Below are positions 7,667 to 15,683 of a DNA stretch of 25,911 nucleotides, one piece after another. Every line of letters begins with the position of its first letter. The first letter of the stretch is position 1. Both the position numbers and the translations under genes were made by a program. Source of the DNA: JADJNW01 sp964523725. Its GTDB lineage: Bacteria; Bacteroidota; Bacteroidia; Chitinophagales; Saprospiraceae. The notes under the pieces were generated by a model that saw nothing but the letters and a program-made list of their open reading frames with translations, made no database searches and was not told the DNA's origin. The stretch is taken from NCBI GenBank assembly GCA_964523725.1, contig CAZGAU010000069.1:1-25911 (forward strand), read 5' to 3'.

Positions 7667-8095
7667 TTACATCAGATTTTCAAGTGTATAAGTATCGCTT
7701 GGTATAAGCATTCCTTGCGGTTCGCTAGTTTCAGCGGGTAGCTCGTTTTTTTCTTTAATCTGTTCGCGTCGGTCTTTCCAGGAATCGCCTTCCTGAAAGA
7801 AGGCGATGATCGCCCAAATCAGGAGCACCGTGGGTAAGAGCACGCTCAATGCCAGGCCCTTTACTTCGTACTTCATATGCATAAATTCATATACAATGAA
7901 ATAAGCTTTGTAAAGTGATAAACCAATGATGATAAGACCGGCAATATAAAGCAATGCTGCATACTTTTCTACTCCCGGAATAATATGTCCTTTGGCGAGA
8001 AGGGAAATAAGCACTTCCACTATGGTTACGGCGCCCAGCAATCCCAGACCGTAATAAACGCGTTTTATAGATTCTTCGTAGCTCAGATGTGCCAT
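7667..8095 (-). CDS. Cytochrome c oxidase subunit IV family protein
   Basis: This 142-residue inner-membrane protein has three predicted helices (about residues 13-33, 44-68 and 78-98) and a hydrophilic C-terminal tail of some 40 residues, matching prokaryotic subunit IV of haem-copper oxidases. The N-terminus SYEESIKRVYYGLGLLGAVT and central KAYFIVYEFMHMKYE are typical of the Bacteroidota form. It is the last gene of the act-cox operon, directly before the terminator. Subunit IV is an accessory subunit that stabilises the core oxidase. The 82-bp spacer to the preceding subunit III gene holds short direct repeats. Confidence 0.88.
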   Translation of the reverse strand: MAHLSYEESIKRVYYGLGLLGAVTIVEVLISLLAKGHIIPGVEKYAALLYIAGLIIIGLSLYKAYFIVYEFMHMKYEVKGLALSVLLPTVLLIWAIIAFFQEGDSWKDRREQIKEKNELPAETSEPQGMLIPSDTYTLENLM

Positions 8096-8107
8096 TTTAT
8101 CTTTGAT

Positions 8108-8156
8108 TTTAGATATTAGATGTTAGAAATTAGATTATTAGATACAAATTTATCTA
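8108..8156. repeat. Heptameric ATTAGAT direct repeats with an inverted repeat
   Basis: Four to five copies of a 7-mer close to ATTAGAT run from 8108 to 8143, with one extra base before the last copy. An inverted repeat (TAGATA at 8139-8144, TATCTA at 8151-8156) follows. They fill most of the spacer between the subunit III and subunit IV genes. No function is known. Confidence 0.7.
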
Positions 8157-8177
8157 TAGTCTAATGTCTTGATAATA

Positions 8178-9062
8178 TTACAACAAATAGAATACCAGGA
8201 ATACAAACACCCAAACCAAATCCACGAAGTGCCAGTACAACCCGATTTTTTCCACCATTTCATGCCCGTTGCGGCGCTGCATATACAAGCCACTGGCGGC
8301 GTTGATCGCAATAATGGTTAAAAACGCGACCCCGGAAAATACGTGGAATCCGTGAAACCCGGTAATGAAGAAAAACAAGGCCCCAAAAGCTTTTGGTCCG
8401 AATTCCTGACGGCGCACCGTGCCATCTGTTGCTACATAGCTACGCTGAATCCATTCACCAGTATCATGATCCTTATGAATCAGGTAGCTGTCACCAGCTT
8501 CAAATTTTTCACGTGCTTCTCCTTCTTTATAAGTATGCCCGTGCTCGTCTTCCAGATATTCACCGGCAACGACATGCGAACCAAAAGGGTTGGTTGTCAC
8601 AGACATATGTTCATCGGCGATCAGATTAGTCCATTCCCAAGCCTGGCAGCTTAGGAAGCCCAATCCACCAAAGATGGTCAGGATCATCCAGAAAACCACG
8701 CCGTTTTTATTTTCGCGATGTCCTTCTTGTACGGCACGAACCATCGTTACCGAGCTGATAATCAGCAAGAACGACATAAAGGTAACAAAAATCAGGGGAG
8801 CTCCATTCGGGAATAGAGTATGAATCCCAAAGGGATCTGTTTTGAAAACAAAATCGGGAACAGGCCAGGTCGGGCTGCTAAAGCGCAAGGCGCCGTAAGC
8901 AATCAGAAAACCTGCAAAGGTAAAGGCATCCGATAAAAGGAAATACCACATCATCAGTTTGCCGTAGCTCGCTTTGAAGGGGGGTCTGCCACCATCCCAG
9001 GCATCACCCTGTTGCGCTTCGACATCATGTTCATGCTCCATTACGGTATCAACTGTCGCCAT
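8178..9062 (-). CDS. coxC: Cytochrome c oxidase subunit III (long form)
   Basis: This 294-residue protein is a core subunit of the aa3-type oxidase in the inner membrane. Family features include MMWYFLLSDAFTFAGFLIAYG (37-57), GGLGFLSCQAWEW (132-144), FFITGFHGFHVFSGV (231-245) and the terminal YWHFVDLVWVFVFLVFYL helix (276-293). About 65 hydrophilic, charged residues (roughly 155-222) are inserted in the loop before the ITGFHG helix, far longer than the usual loop. Inserts at this place occur in other Bacteroidota, as far as I recall, and their role is unknown. The N-terminal 30 residues are rich in His, Asp and Glu. It follows a shorter subunit III paralogue by 26 bp. The function is secure; why the operon carries two subunit III genes is not. 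Confidence 0.95.
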   Translation of the reverse strand: MATVDTVMEHEHDVEAQQGDAWDGGRPPFKASYGKLMMWYFLLSDAFTFAGFLIAYGALRFSSPTWPVPDFVFKTDPFGIHTLFPNGAPLIFVTFMSFLLIISSVTMVRAVQEGHRENKNGVVFWMILTIFGGLGFLSCQAWEWTNLIADEHMSVTTNPFGSHVVAGEYLEDEHGHTYKEGEAREKFEAGDSYLIHKDHDTGEWIQRSYVATDGTVRRQEFGPKAFGALFFFITGFHGFHVFSGVAFLTIIAINAASGLYMQRRNGHEMVEKIGLYWHFVDLVWVFVFLVFYLL

Positions 9063-9088
9063 TATTTAAAGTTTGTTTGTTTTTCGAA

Positions 9089-9667
9089 TCAGGATTGTGA
9101 AATAAAGAAAACCAATAAATAAATCCACAAAAAATCAACAAAATGCCAGTAGGTCAATGTTAATTCGAATCGCAGTTTTCGTGTTGAAGTTGCCTGATAT
9201 TTCAATGCAAAAGCATGGATCAGGGCAATGATCAACGCTGCAATACCTCCCAGAATATGTGCCGCGTGCACACCGGAAATGACGTAAATAAAGGACCCCG
9301 AGGGGTTTGTAGTCAACTCGATCCCGATGTCACGCATTGCCAGCCATCCCTGGTACTGCAAAACTAAGAAAGCTATTCCCAAAATAAAAGTTGCCACCAG
9401 CAAACCTTTATACAATTGCTCTTTCCCGTGCTTGAAGGCCAGGTAGGAACTATGTAAGGTCAGGCTACTCAACAAAATAGCAGCAGTGCTGACCATAAAA
9501 ACATTTGGCAACTGAAATTCCAACCAGTTACCCTGTGATTGGCGCACCAGATAAGCACTCGTGAAGGCCGTAAACATCATCGTGATGCCCGCGCAAGCCA
9601 CCCAGAGCGCAAATTTCTTAGGATGTATTTTACTGCTTCTATATTCACTCGCCACCGTCGTACTCAT
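9089..9667 (-). CDS. Cytochrome c oxidase subunit III (short form)
   Basis: This 192-residue membrane protein has five predicted helices and belongs to the cytochrome oxidase subunit III family. It shows TAFTSAYLVRQSQGNWLEFQLP (about 33-54), LVLQYQGWLAM (about 101-111), SGVHAAHILGGIAAL (about 130-144) and the conserved C-terminal LTYWHFVDFLWIYLLVFF helix (about 171-188). It lacks the long loop of the adjacent paralogue. Two tandem subunit III genes are common in Bacteroidota cox operons. The start lies eight bases after the cyoE stop, indicating tight co-expression. Confidence 0.93.
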   Translation of the reverse strand: MSTTVASEYRSSKIHPKKFALWVACAGITMMFTAFTSAYLVRQSQGNWLEFQLPNVFMVSTAAILLSSLTLHSSYLAFKHGKEQLYKGLLVATFILGIAFLVLQYQGWLAMRDIGIELTTNPSGSFIYVISGVHAAHILGGIAALIIALIHAFALKYQATSTRKLRFELTLTYWHFVDFLWIYLLVFFISQS

Positions 9668-9675
9668 CTTTTTTA

Positions 9676-10596
9676 TTAAATTTTATCAATAAACAAAGCA
9701 ATCAAAACCAATGGATTATACAAAAATGAATAAAACATTACTTTCAAAGCCGCTTTTCGATTGTTTTGTTTATAAAAATTCCAGCCTAAACCGGCATATA
9801 TTACACTCAATATCAATACAATTCCTGCAGAAACAACGCCGCTCACTCCTATAAAATAAGGTAGCAAACCGATTGGCAATAAAAACAGTGCGTACAAAAA
9901 TGATTGCAGCCCGGTATTATTGTCCAATGCGCCGTCCTTTGTAGGGAGTAGGCGATATCCGGCGTTTTTATAATCTTCGTATCCCAGCCAGCCAATAGAC
10001 CAAAAGTGTGGGAACTGCCAGAAAAACTGAATAGCAAACAACGCCAGTCCTAAAAATGTCAATTCTCCTTGAGCCGCAACCGCACCGATCAAAGTCGGCA
10101 GGGCGCCGGGTACTGCACCGATAACCACCGCTATCGGAGAAATACGTTTCATCGGGGTGTACAAAAAAGCATAACTCACCAGCGCCATCGTACCGAAAAA
10201 CGCTGCCCAGACATTGAATAAAGCCAGCAATGAAATGCCGATCAAACTCATGAAACCCGCTGCCAGCACCGCTTCAGAGGTGGACATGCGCCCCGCTGCC
10301 AAGGGTCGGTTCGCCGTACGCTTCATCAATTTGTCAAAGTCCTTTTCGAGCACCTGATTCAGGGCATTGGCGGCTCCGGTCACCAGAAATCCTCCCAGTG
10401 CAAGTATTACTATTGCAGTCCAGTTGATCGGACCGGCACTTGCGATCAGAAATGCCATCACCGACGAAAACACCACCGTGACTGACAATCTAAATTTTAC
10501 AAGCAGCTTGTAATCCTGCACCTTTGAACTCCAAAGGCTAAGCGATTTTTCGCTTTTTACTTGCTCTTTCTGTTCGTTTGCAACTTTTACGGACAC
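9676..10596 (-). CDS. cyoE: Protoheme IX farnesyltransferase (haem O synthase)
   Basis: This 306-residue polytopic UbiA-family prenyltransferase joins a farnesyl group to haem b to give haem O, the precursor of haem A for the oxidase encoded beside it. The two Asp-rich motifs are visible: NQVLEKDFDKLMKRTANRPLA (about 81-101, prenyl diphosphate/Mg site, then NRPL) and YEDYKNAGYRLLP (about 206-218). The signature KRISPIAVVIGAVPGALPTLIG lies between them. The start is GTG at 10596: an in-frame stop is only nine bases upstream and the next Met is inside the first membrane helix. The alternative name is ctaB. Heme A synthase (ctaA) is not seen in the window. Confidence 0.95.
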   Translation of the reverse strand: MSVKVANEQKEQVKSEKSLSLWSSKVQDYKLLVKFRLSVTVVFSSVMAFLIASAGPINWTAIVILALGGFLVTGAANALNQVLEKDFDKLMKRTANRPLAAGRMSTSEAVLAAGFMSLIGISLLALFNVWAAFFGTMALVSYAFLYTPMKRISPIAVVIGAVPGALPTLIGAVAAQGELTFLGLALFAIQFFWQFPHFWSIGWLGYEDYKNAGYRLLPTKDGALDNNTGLQSFLYALFLLPIGLLPYFIGVSGVVSAGIVLILSVIYAGLGWNFYKQNNRKAALKVMFYSFLYNPLVLIALFIDKI

Positions 10597-10614
10597 CTCT
10601 TTTTACTACTTGAA

Positions 10615-10641
10615 GGGAGGCAATTTTTTGAATTACCTCCC
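10615..10641. repeat. Strong inverted repeat between the assembly gap and cyoE
   Basis: GGGAGGCAATT (10615-10625) faces AATTACCTCCC (10631-10641) across a 5-nt loop. The 11-bp stem has a single mismatch. On the plus strand it is followed by a T-rich run. On the minus strand it lies about 19 bases before the GTG of cyoE, so it could be a leader hairpin that tunes cyoE relative to coxA, or a weak terminator. The role is unproven. Confidence 0.55.
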
Positions 10642-10680
10642 AATTTATTTTTTAAATCTGGTAATTTTCAAATGGATAAA

Positions 10681-10780
10681 NNNNNNNNNNNNNNNNNNNN
10701 NNNNNNNNNNNNNNNNNNNNNNNNNNNNNNNNNNNNNNNNNNNNNNNNNNNNNNNNNNNNNNNNNNNNNNNNNNNNNNNN
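10681..10780. other. Assembly gap (100 N)
   Basis: Exactly 100 undetermined bases lie between the end of coxA and the leader of cyoE. This is the conventional size for a gap of unknown length, so the true distance may differ and a gene could be missing. Both flanking genes are complete. Confidence 0.98.
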
Positions 10781-10793
10781 GATAAACAACAAA

Positions 10794-12650
10794 TTAATGT
10801 GTATTCTCTTTTTCGTCTTCCCCGATCGGCTCGATCTGAGGGATGAAGTCCTTGCCGTCCTTACCATAGTCATAGGGCCAGCGCTGCACAGTCGGGATGT
10901 TGCCCGGCCAGTTGCCGTGTCCAACGTTGATCGGCGTTGTCCATTCCAGCGTAGAAGCGCCCCATGGGTTGCGGGTTGTCATTTTCTTACCTTTCCAGAT
11001 GCTGTAGAAGAAATTGATAATGAAAATGACCTGGACTGCAAAAACCACAATTGCCGCTACTGTAATAAACTGATTCATCTCGGTAAAATGTTTGAAAGAA
11101 TCAAAAGTTCCGAAGCTATAATAACGGCGCGGAACTCCCGCCATACCGAGGTAGTGCATCGGCCAGAAAATAGCGTAAGCACCGATCAGCGTCCCCCAGA
11201 AATGGATTTTACCGAGTGTTTCGTTCATGAAGCGACCATACATCTTAGGGAACCAATGATAAACCCCGGCAAACATACCGAAGAATGCAGCAACTCCCAT
11301 TACGATATGGAAGTGCGCCACAACGAAATAGGTATCGTGCATTTGGATATCGATGGCAGAGTTACCCAGGAAAATACCGGTCAAACCACCTGAAATAAAC
11401 ATGGATACAAATCCGACTGCAAAAAGCAGGGCTGAATTGAATCGAATATTACCCCCGTATAATGTCGCGATCCAGTTAAATACTTTTACCGCTGAAGGTA
11501 CTGCAATGATCAGCGTAAAGATCACGAAGAAGTTCGAAATAAAAGGATTCACACCAGACATAAACATGTGGTGCGCCCATACGATAAAGGACAGGAAGGC
11601 GATTGCCAGAATGGAATAAACCATCGCTTTGTAACCGAAAACCGGCTTGCGTGAATGTACCGACAACACTTCAGATACAATACCCATCGCCGGAAGGATA
11701 ATGATATACACCTCGGGGTGCCCCAGGAACCAAAACAAGTGTTGATACAAAATAGGGCTACCGCCTGCATAATCGAGCGCCTGACCACCCGTAAAAATTT
11801 CACTTAGGTAGAAACTCGTACCAAGGCTACGGTCAAACATCAGCAATAGGAAGCCTGAGACCAAAACCGGGAATGACAACAAACCAATGATCGCTGTGAT
11901 AAACAATGCCCAAATGGTCAAAGGCAAGCGCCACATGCTCATCCCTTTGGTACGCAGGTTCAGTACGGTCGTGATATAGTTGATACCACCTAACAACGTA
12001 GACACTACGAATAAAGTAAGTGCCACCAGCCAAAGCGTCATACCAGCACCTGAGCCGGCATTCGCCTGAGGCAAAGCACTCAATGGAGGATAGGCTGTCC
12101 AACCTCCCGAGAACGGGCCGGTGCTCACAAACAGAGATGAGAACATCACTACGCCCGCCAGGAAGAAGAACCAGTAAGAGAACATGTTCAGCAATGGCGA
12201 TGCCATATCACGAGCACCTACCTGCAATGGAATCAGGAAATTAGCGAACGTACCGCTCAAACCGGCAGTAAGTACGAAAAACACCAGGATTGTACCGTGC
12301 ATTGTCACCAAAGCATAGTAGAAATCCTGAGAAAGCGTACCAATACCCGCTTCATTTACTTCGATCCATTTGCCCAACAGAGGCTTCAACCATGCCAGAC
12401 TTTCCTCCGGGAAACCCAGTTGTAAACGGAAAATCAGCGACATCATACCACCAATGAACGCCCAGAACATACCTGTGATCAGGAATTGTTTGGCGATCAT
12501 CTTGTGATCCTGGCTGAAAATGTATTTTGTGATGAAGTTGGACTGATACTTGTCGCCATGATGATGCTCATGAAAATGGTCATCATAGCCGAGTTCTTGT
12601 ATCAGCACATCTTCTTGTGTGCTTGGTTTGGTCATTACATCATTCGCCAT
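10794..12650 (-). CDS. coxA: Cytochrome c oxidase subunit I (aa3 type, A family)
   Basis: This 618-residue, about 12-helix catalytic subunit reduces oxygen to water and pumps protons. All key elements are present: the haem ligand in ALVTMHGTILVFF, the GHPEVYI motif with the CuB histidine, the D-channel glutamate and the cross-linked tyrosine, WAHHMF with two more CuB histidines, and VAHFHIVMG with the two haem-ligating histidines. The D-channel entrance Asp and flanking Asn residues are kept in the FANFLIPL...GARDMASPLLN region. The K-channel Lys is in VPSAVKVFNW, with Ser replacing the usual Thr. These mark an A1-type oxidase. A TTG at 12656 is possible, but ATG at 12650 is preferred. The N-terminal 40 residues are His-rich (HFHEHHHGD). 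The gene follows coxB and precedes the assembly gap. Confidence 0.97.
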   Translation of the reverse strand: MANDVMTKPSTQEDVLIQELGYDDHFHEHHHGDKYQSNFITKYIFSQDHKMIAKQFLITGMFWAFIGGMMSLIFRLQLGFPEESLAWLKPLLGKWIEVNEAGIGTLSQDFYYALVTMHGTILVFFVLTAGLSGTFANFLIPLQVGARDMASPLLNMFSYWFFFLAGVVMFSSLFVSTGPFSGGWTAYPPLSALPQANAGSGAGMTLWLVALTLFVVSTLLGGINYITTVLNLRTKGMSMWRLPLTIWALFITAIIGLLSFPVLVSGFLLLMFDRSLGTSFYLSEIFTGGQALDYAGGSPILYQHLFWFLGHPEVYIIILPAMGIVSEVLSVHSRKPVFGYKAMVYSILAIAFLSFIVWAHHMFMSGVNPFISNFFVIFTLIIAVPSAVKVFNWIATLYGGNIRFNSALLFAVGFVSMFISGGLTGIFLGNSAIDIQMHDTYFVVAHFHIVMGVAAFFGMFAGVYHWFPKMYGRFMNETLGKIHFWGTLIGAYAIFWPMHYLGMAGVPRRYYSFGTFDSFKHFTEMNQFITVAAIVVFAVQVIFIINFFYSIWKGKKMTTRNPWGASTLEWTTPINVGHGNWPGNIPTVQRWPYDYGKDGKDFIPQIEPIGEDEKENTH

Positions 12651-12736
12651 CGCCAAATAAAATTTATATTAGTTCACTAAGATTTTTATGAAAATATGTC
12701 ATTGTCATCCCTTAAACAAGAGATAATAACCGATGT

Positions 12737-14245
12737 TTAAATTTGCTGCGGAGCAGTGATGATACGGAATTCCGTTCTGCGGTTATTCGCTCTGCCGGCA
12801 TCTGTATCGTTGGGATCTACCGGTCGGGTTGCTCCATAACCTACTGCCCGGAGTCTGCCCGCATCAATTCCTTTGCTCACCAGATAATCGTAAACAGCAT
12901 CCGCACGACTTTCTGAAAGCGTCTGATTTGCAGCAGGATCGCCTGTGTTGTCGGTATGTCCTGCAATTTCGATGGTCATACTCGGATATTTTTGCAATGC
13001 TTCCACAAGGTTGTCCAATTCGTACTTTGACAAAGCGGTCAGATTTGCTGAACCGGTTTCAAAGCTCACATAACTGAAGCGGATGGTTCTGTCGGCAATA
13101 CTGTCTGAGGTGATTGCTTTTTCAACCGCGTCTGTGAATTCCTGCTTACGCTGCTGGATTTCAAAATCAAATAACTTGTCTTTATTCGGATCGTCATCCG
13201 TACCGCGAATGGAAGACAGGTAATAGGAGGACTGCTGGCTCAACCATGCTTTATATTCATCTTCTGAAACAATTTCAACGATACGACGCATACTAAAATG
13301 ACCATTACCACACAATTCGGCGCAAGCCAATTCATAATTGAAAGCTTCCCACATTTTCGGACCAGTAGGGTCGGTAGGGTCAAACGGCTGCTGATATTGT
13401 TTGTAGTTACTCAGCTCTTCCCGGTATTCTGCTGTTGTTTTGGTTGGGGTAAAGATGAAATAAGTCGGCATACCCGGCACAGCATCCATTTTCACACGAA
13501 AATGCGGGAGGTAAAAATTATGCAGCACATCACGAGCTGTAATTCGCACTCGCACCTTTTTGTTTACAGGCAAAACAATTTTATCAGCATGGATATCATC
13601 CATATTCTTGAGGTCTGTCCAGTCTTGTCCTAATGGGTTGGTTCCAGAAATTAATTTATAATTTCTTGCCCCCAATTTACCATCGGGTCCCGGATAGCGC
13701 AAGTGCCATGCAAATTGGTAGCCAGTCGCTTCGATTTCAATATAATCTTCATTCGGATCTACATCTGCCATTACTTCGTTCCAAGTATCCAGCCCTTTGA
13801 TCACCAAAAATGCCATTACAATAGCCGGAACAGCCGTCCATACAACTTCAATTGTATTATTATGCGGCATAAACAAAGCTTTCTTACCTTTTTCTCCCTT
13901 GTATTTCCAGGCAAAGTAAAAAAGTGCAATGTGCGTGATCACAAAAACAATACCTGTGAAAAAGAGAGTTACATTGAACATACTATCCAGGCTTCCACCA
14001 TGTGCAGAAGCTGCTTTATGGGGTCCATAACCCAGCATCCAGTCTTTGTACATATAAGCGGACACAATGCATCCGATTAGAAACAAGACCATGAAAGTGA
14101 GTGAAAGATTGGCCTGGCGTTTGTTCACCAGCAATTGCATTTCCTCTTCACCGCGAATTTTGGTAGCTAGCTCCGTTACGCGACCGATTTGAACAACGAT
14201 CACAGCTATGAGCAATAAACATAAAACTGCAAGTAAGAAAGTCAT
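12737..14245 (-). CDS. coxB: Cytochrome c oxidase subunit II fused to a C-terminal OmpA-like domain
   Basis: The product is 502 residues, much longer than usual for subunit II. It has four predicted helices (about 1-20, 45-67, 88-112 and 130-152), two more than the classical subunit. A cupredoxin domain follows with the complete CuA site: His242 in LHNFYLPHF and CAELCGNGHFSM with Cys308, Glu310, Cys312, His316 and Met319. It should accept electrons from cytochrome c or from complex III. After a charged linker (about 330-387), residues 388-497 form an OmpA-type peptidoglycan-binding domain: VSFETGSANL, then AGHTDNTGD with the conserved Asp, LSESRADAV with the conserved Arg, GYGATRPV and NNRRTEFRI. 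No haem c motif is present. The frame is continuous, so the fusion looks real. It lies between actF and coxA. Confidence 0.95.
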   Translation of the reverse strand: MTFLLAVLCLLLIAVIVVQIGRVTELATKIRGEEEMQLLVNKRQANLSLTFMVLFLIGCIVSAYMYKDWMLGYGPHKAASAHGGSLDSMFNVTLFFTGIVFVITHIALFYFAWKYKGEKGKKALFMPHNNTIEVVWTAVPAIVMAFLVIKGLDTWNEVMADVDPNEDYIEIEATGYQFAWHLRYPGPDGKLGARNYKLISGTNPLGQDWTDLKNMDDIHADKIVLPVNKKVRVRITARDVLHNFYLPHFRVKMDAVPGMPTYFIFTPTKTTAEYREELSNYKQYQQPFDPTDPTGPKMWEAFNYELACAELCGNGHFSMRRIVEIVSEDEYKAWLSQQSSYYLSSIRGTDDDPNKDKLFDFEIQQRKQEFTDAVEKAITSDSIADRTIRFSYVSFETGSANLTALSKYELDNLVEALQKYPSMTIEIAGHTDNTGDPAANQTLSESRADAVYDYLVSKGIDAGRLRAVGYGATRPVDPNDTDAGRANNRRTEFRIITAPQQI

Positions 14246-14330
14246 TATTTATTCAATTATAATTTGAATACAAATTCTTTTTCCAAAGTTATCACTTATT
14301 AAACCATCACAGCAGTGATTTGCTTAACAG

Positions 14331-14367
14331 AATTCTTCGTTTAGAATCATTCTAAATAAGCAGAATT
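14331..14367. repeat. Nested palindrome between actF and coxB
   Basis: An 8-bp perfect inverted repeat with a single central base (TTTAGAAT-C-ATTCTAAA, 14340-14356) is flanked by an outer pair AATTCT (14331-14336) and AGAATT (14362-14367). It touches the actF stop codon. It could be a regulator site, an RNA processing hairpin or a weak terminator between the complex III and oxidase halves of the operon. None of these is proven. Confidence 0.6.
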
Positions 14368-15625
14368 AAGTGTGATGGTGTAAACTTTCTGCGTAGTACG
14401 GATCGTTCTTCGGCTCCAGTGCCGCCTTCTCCAAACGGGAGAAAACGAAGAACACAAACAAGCCAAGGAATCCGATCATAGTACCCAATTCCAATAAGCC
14501 AGGGAACATAAAGCCCATCATGAATTCCGACCCGTGATGCGCGGCTTCAGCACCATGCTCTGCACCATGTGCAAGCGTTTCCTGAGCAGTATGCAATACA
14601 CCCGGTTTGATCATCAGGAAATAATCGATCCAGTGACCAAGGAAAACAATAATAGCCACGAATACCATCGAACCGTACTTGCGCTTGGTATCATTTCGCA
14701 TTAAAATAAAGAACGGTGCGATGAAATTCAGCAACAAATTGCCATAGAACAGCGCCGGATATTCCTGCTGCCGCGTCTGGAAGTAAACGGTTTCTTCACC
14801 AATATTACCGTACCAGATCAACATATATTGCGAAAACCAAAGGTATGTCCAGAAAATACTGAACGCGAAGGTGAATTTGCCAATATCGTGCAAGTGATCA
14901 GCAGTTACATTTTCATAATAACCACGAGCCTTCAGGAAAGCCAGGGTCAACACCGTCAGCGCCATTGCCGCTACAAACCAGCTTGCTGCTGAGTACCATG
15001 CATAAAGTGTACTGTACCAGTGTGAGTCTACCGACATCATCCACTGCCAAATCATTGCTGCACTTGTAAAACCGCCAATTGGTAAGAAGGCTGCCGCCCA
15101 AATACGCATTCTGTGGTGATATTTATAATCCGTAGTGCCTTGTTGGTCTTCTTCGAGCGACAGCTGACGTAATTTCCAGGCGAAGAAAATCCAGGCTCCA
15201 ACTATAATCAGCGTCCCGAAAGTGTACCATCCTTTATTAAGGAAAGCTGATTTGTGTTGTAGAATCGGATCTTCCGCTACCACTGAAGGATCTGCCCAGT
15301 GATATAAATGGTGCCAGCCTGCCCAAAGCCCAATGATCAGGATAAGTAACAAGACCAACCCTGGAATCATGAACAGAGAGAATGCTTCCCAGATACGCTT
15401 CATTACCGTGTACCAACCGCCCCAAGCCGTAATAAATGCAGAGACGATAAACAAAGAAATAAAGCCAATACCGGTAAAAAATACTGTATTGTGGAGATAG
15501 TTCGACCAGAAACGGGTGTGTAATTCATCATCGGTAAAGAAGGTGATCAGCATGCATAGCACACCCAACCCCATCATCCCGTACAACACCGTTTTATAGC
15601 TTGACTCAAATTTAAATTGGTTCAT
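14366..15625 (-). CDS. actF: Alternative complex III subunit ActF (integral membrane)
   Basis: This 419-residue membrane protein has about ten helices and is the ActF subunit, structurally related to ActC/NrfD. Typical segments are AWGGWYTVMKRIWEAFS (about 67-83), MRIWAAAFLPIGGFTSAAMIWQWMMSVDSHWYSTLYAWYS, FSIFWTYLWFSQYMLIWYGNIGEET and VFLGHWIDYFLMIKP. In the Flavobacterium johnsoniae and Rhodothermus complexes, ActC and ActF form the membrane core involved in quinol oxidation and possible proton translocation. A His- and Ala-rich stretch (about 355-368) lies in a loop near the C-terminus, and the tail ends HHHT. It is the last act gene, followed by a palindromic spacer and then coxB. Confidence 0.94.
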   Translation of the reverse strand: MNQFKFESSYKTVLYGMMGLGVLCMLITFFTDDELHTRFWSNYLHNTVFFTGIGFISLFIVSAFITAWGGWYTVMKRIWEAFSLFMIPGLVLLLILIIGLWAGWHHLYHWADPSVVAEDPILQHKSAFLNKGWYTFGTLIIVGAWIFFAWKLRQLSLEEDQQGTTDYKYHHRMRIWAAAFLPIGGFTSAAMIWQWMMSVDSHWYSTLYAWYSAASWFVAAMALTVLTLAFLKARGYYENVTADHLHDIGKFTFAFSIFWTYLWFSQYMLIWYGNIGEETVYFQTRQQEYPALFYGNLLLNFIAPFFILMRNDTKRKYGSMVFVAIIVFLGHWIDYFLMIKPGVLHTAQETLAHGAEHGAEAAHHGSEFMMGFMFPGLLELGTMIGFLGLFVFFVFSRLEKAALEPKNDPYYAESLHHHT

Positions 15626-15683
15626 TGTATGTCTTCCGTTTGAAAGTTCTTGTCAAATAATTGATCTTAGGCATTTTACATCC

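Noticed and set aside
14284..14291. TAACTTTG on the minus strand upstream of coxB as a promoter
   Set aside because: The -7 match is exact, but no TTG lies 17-23 bp upstream, so it is not listed as a promoter feature.
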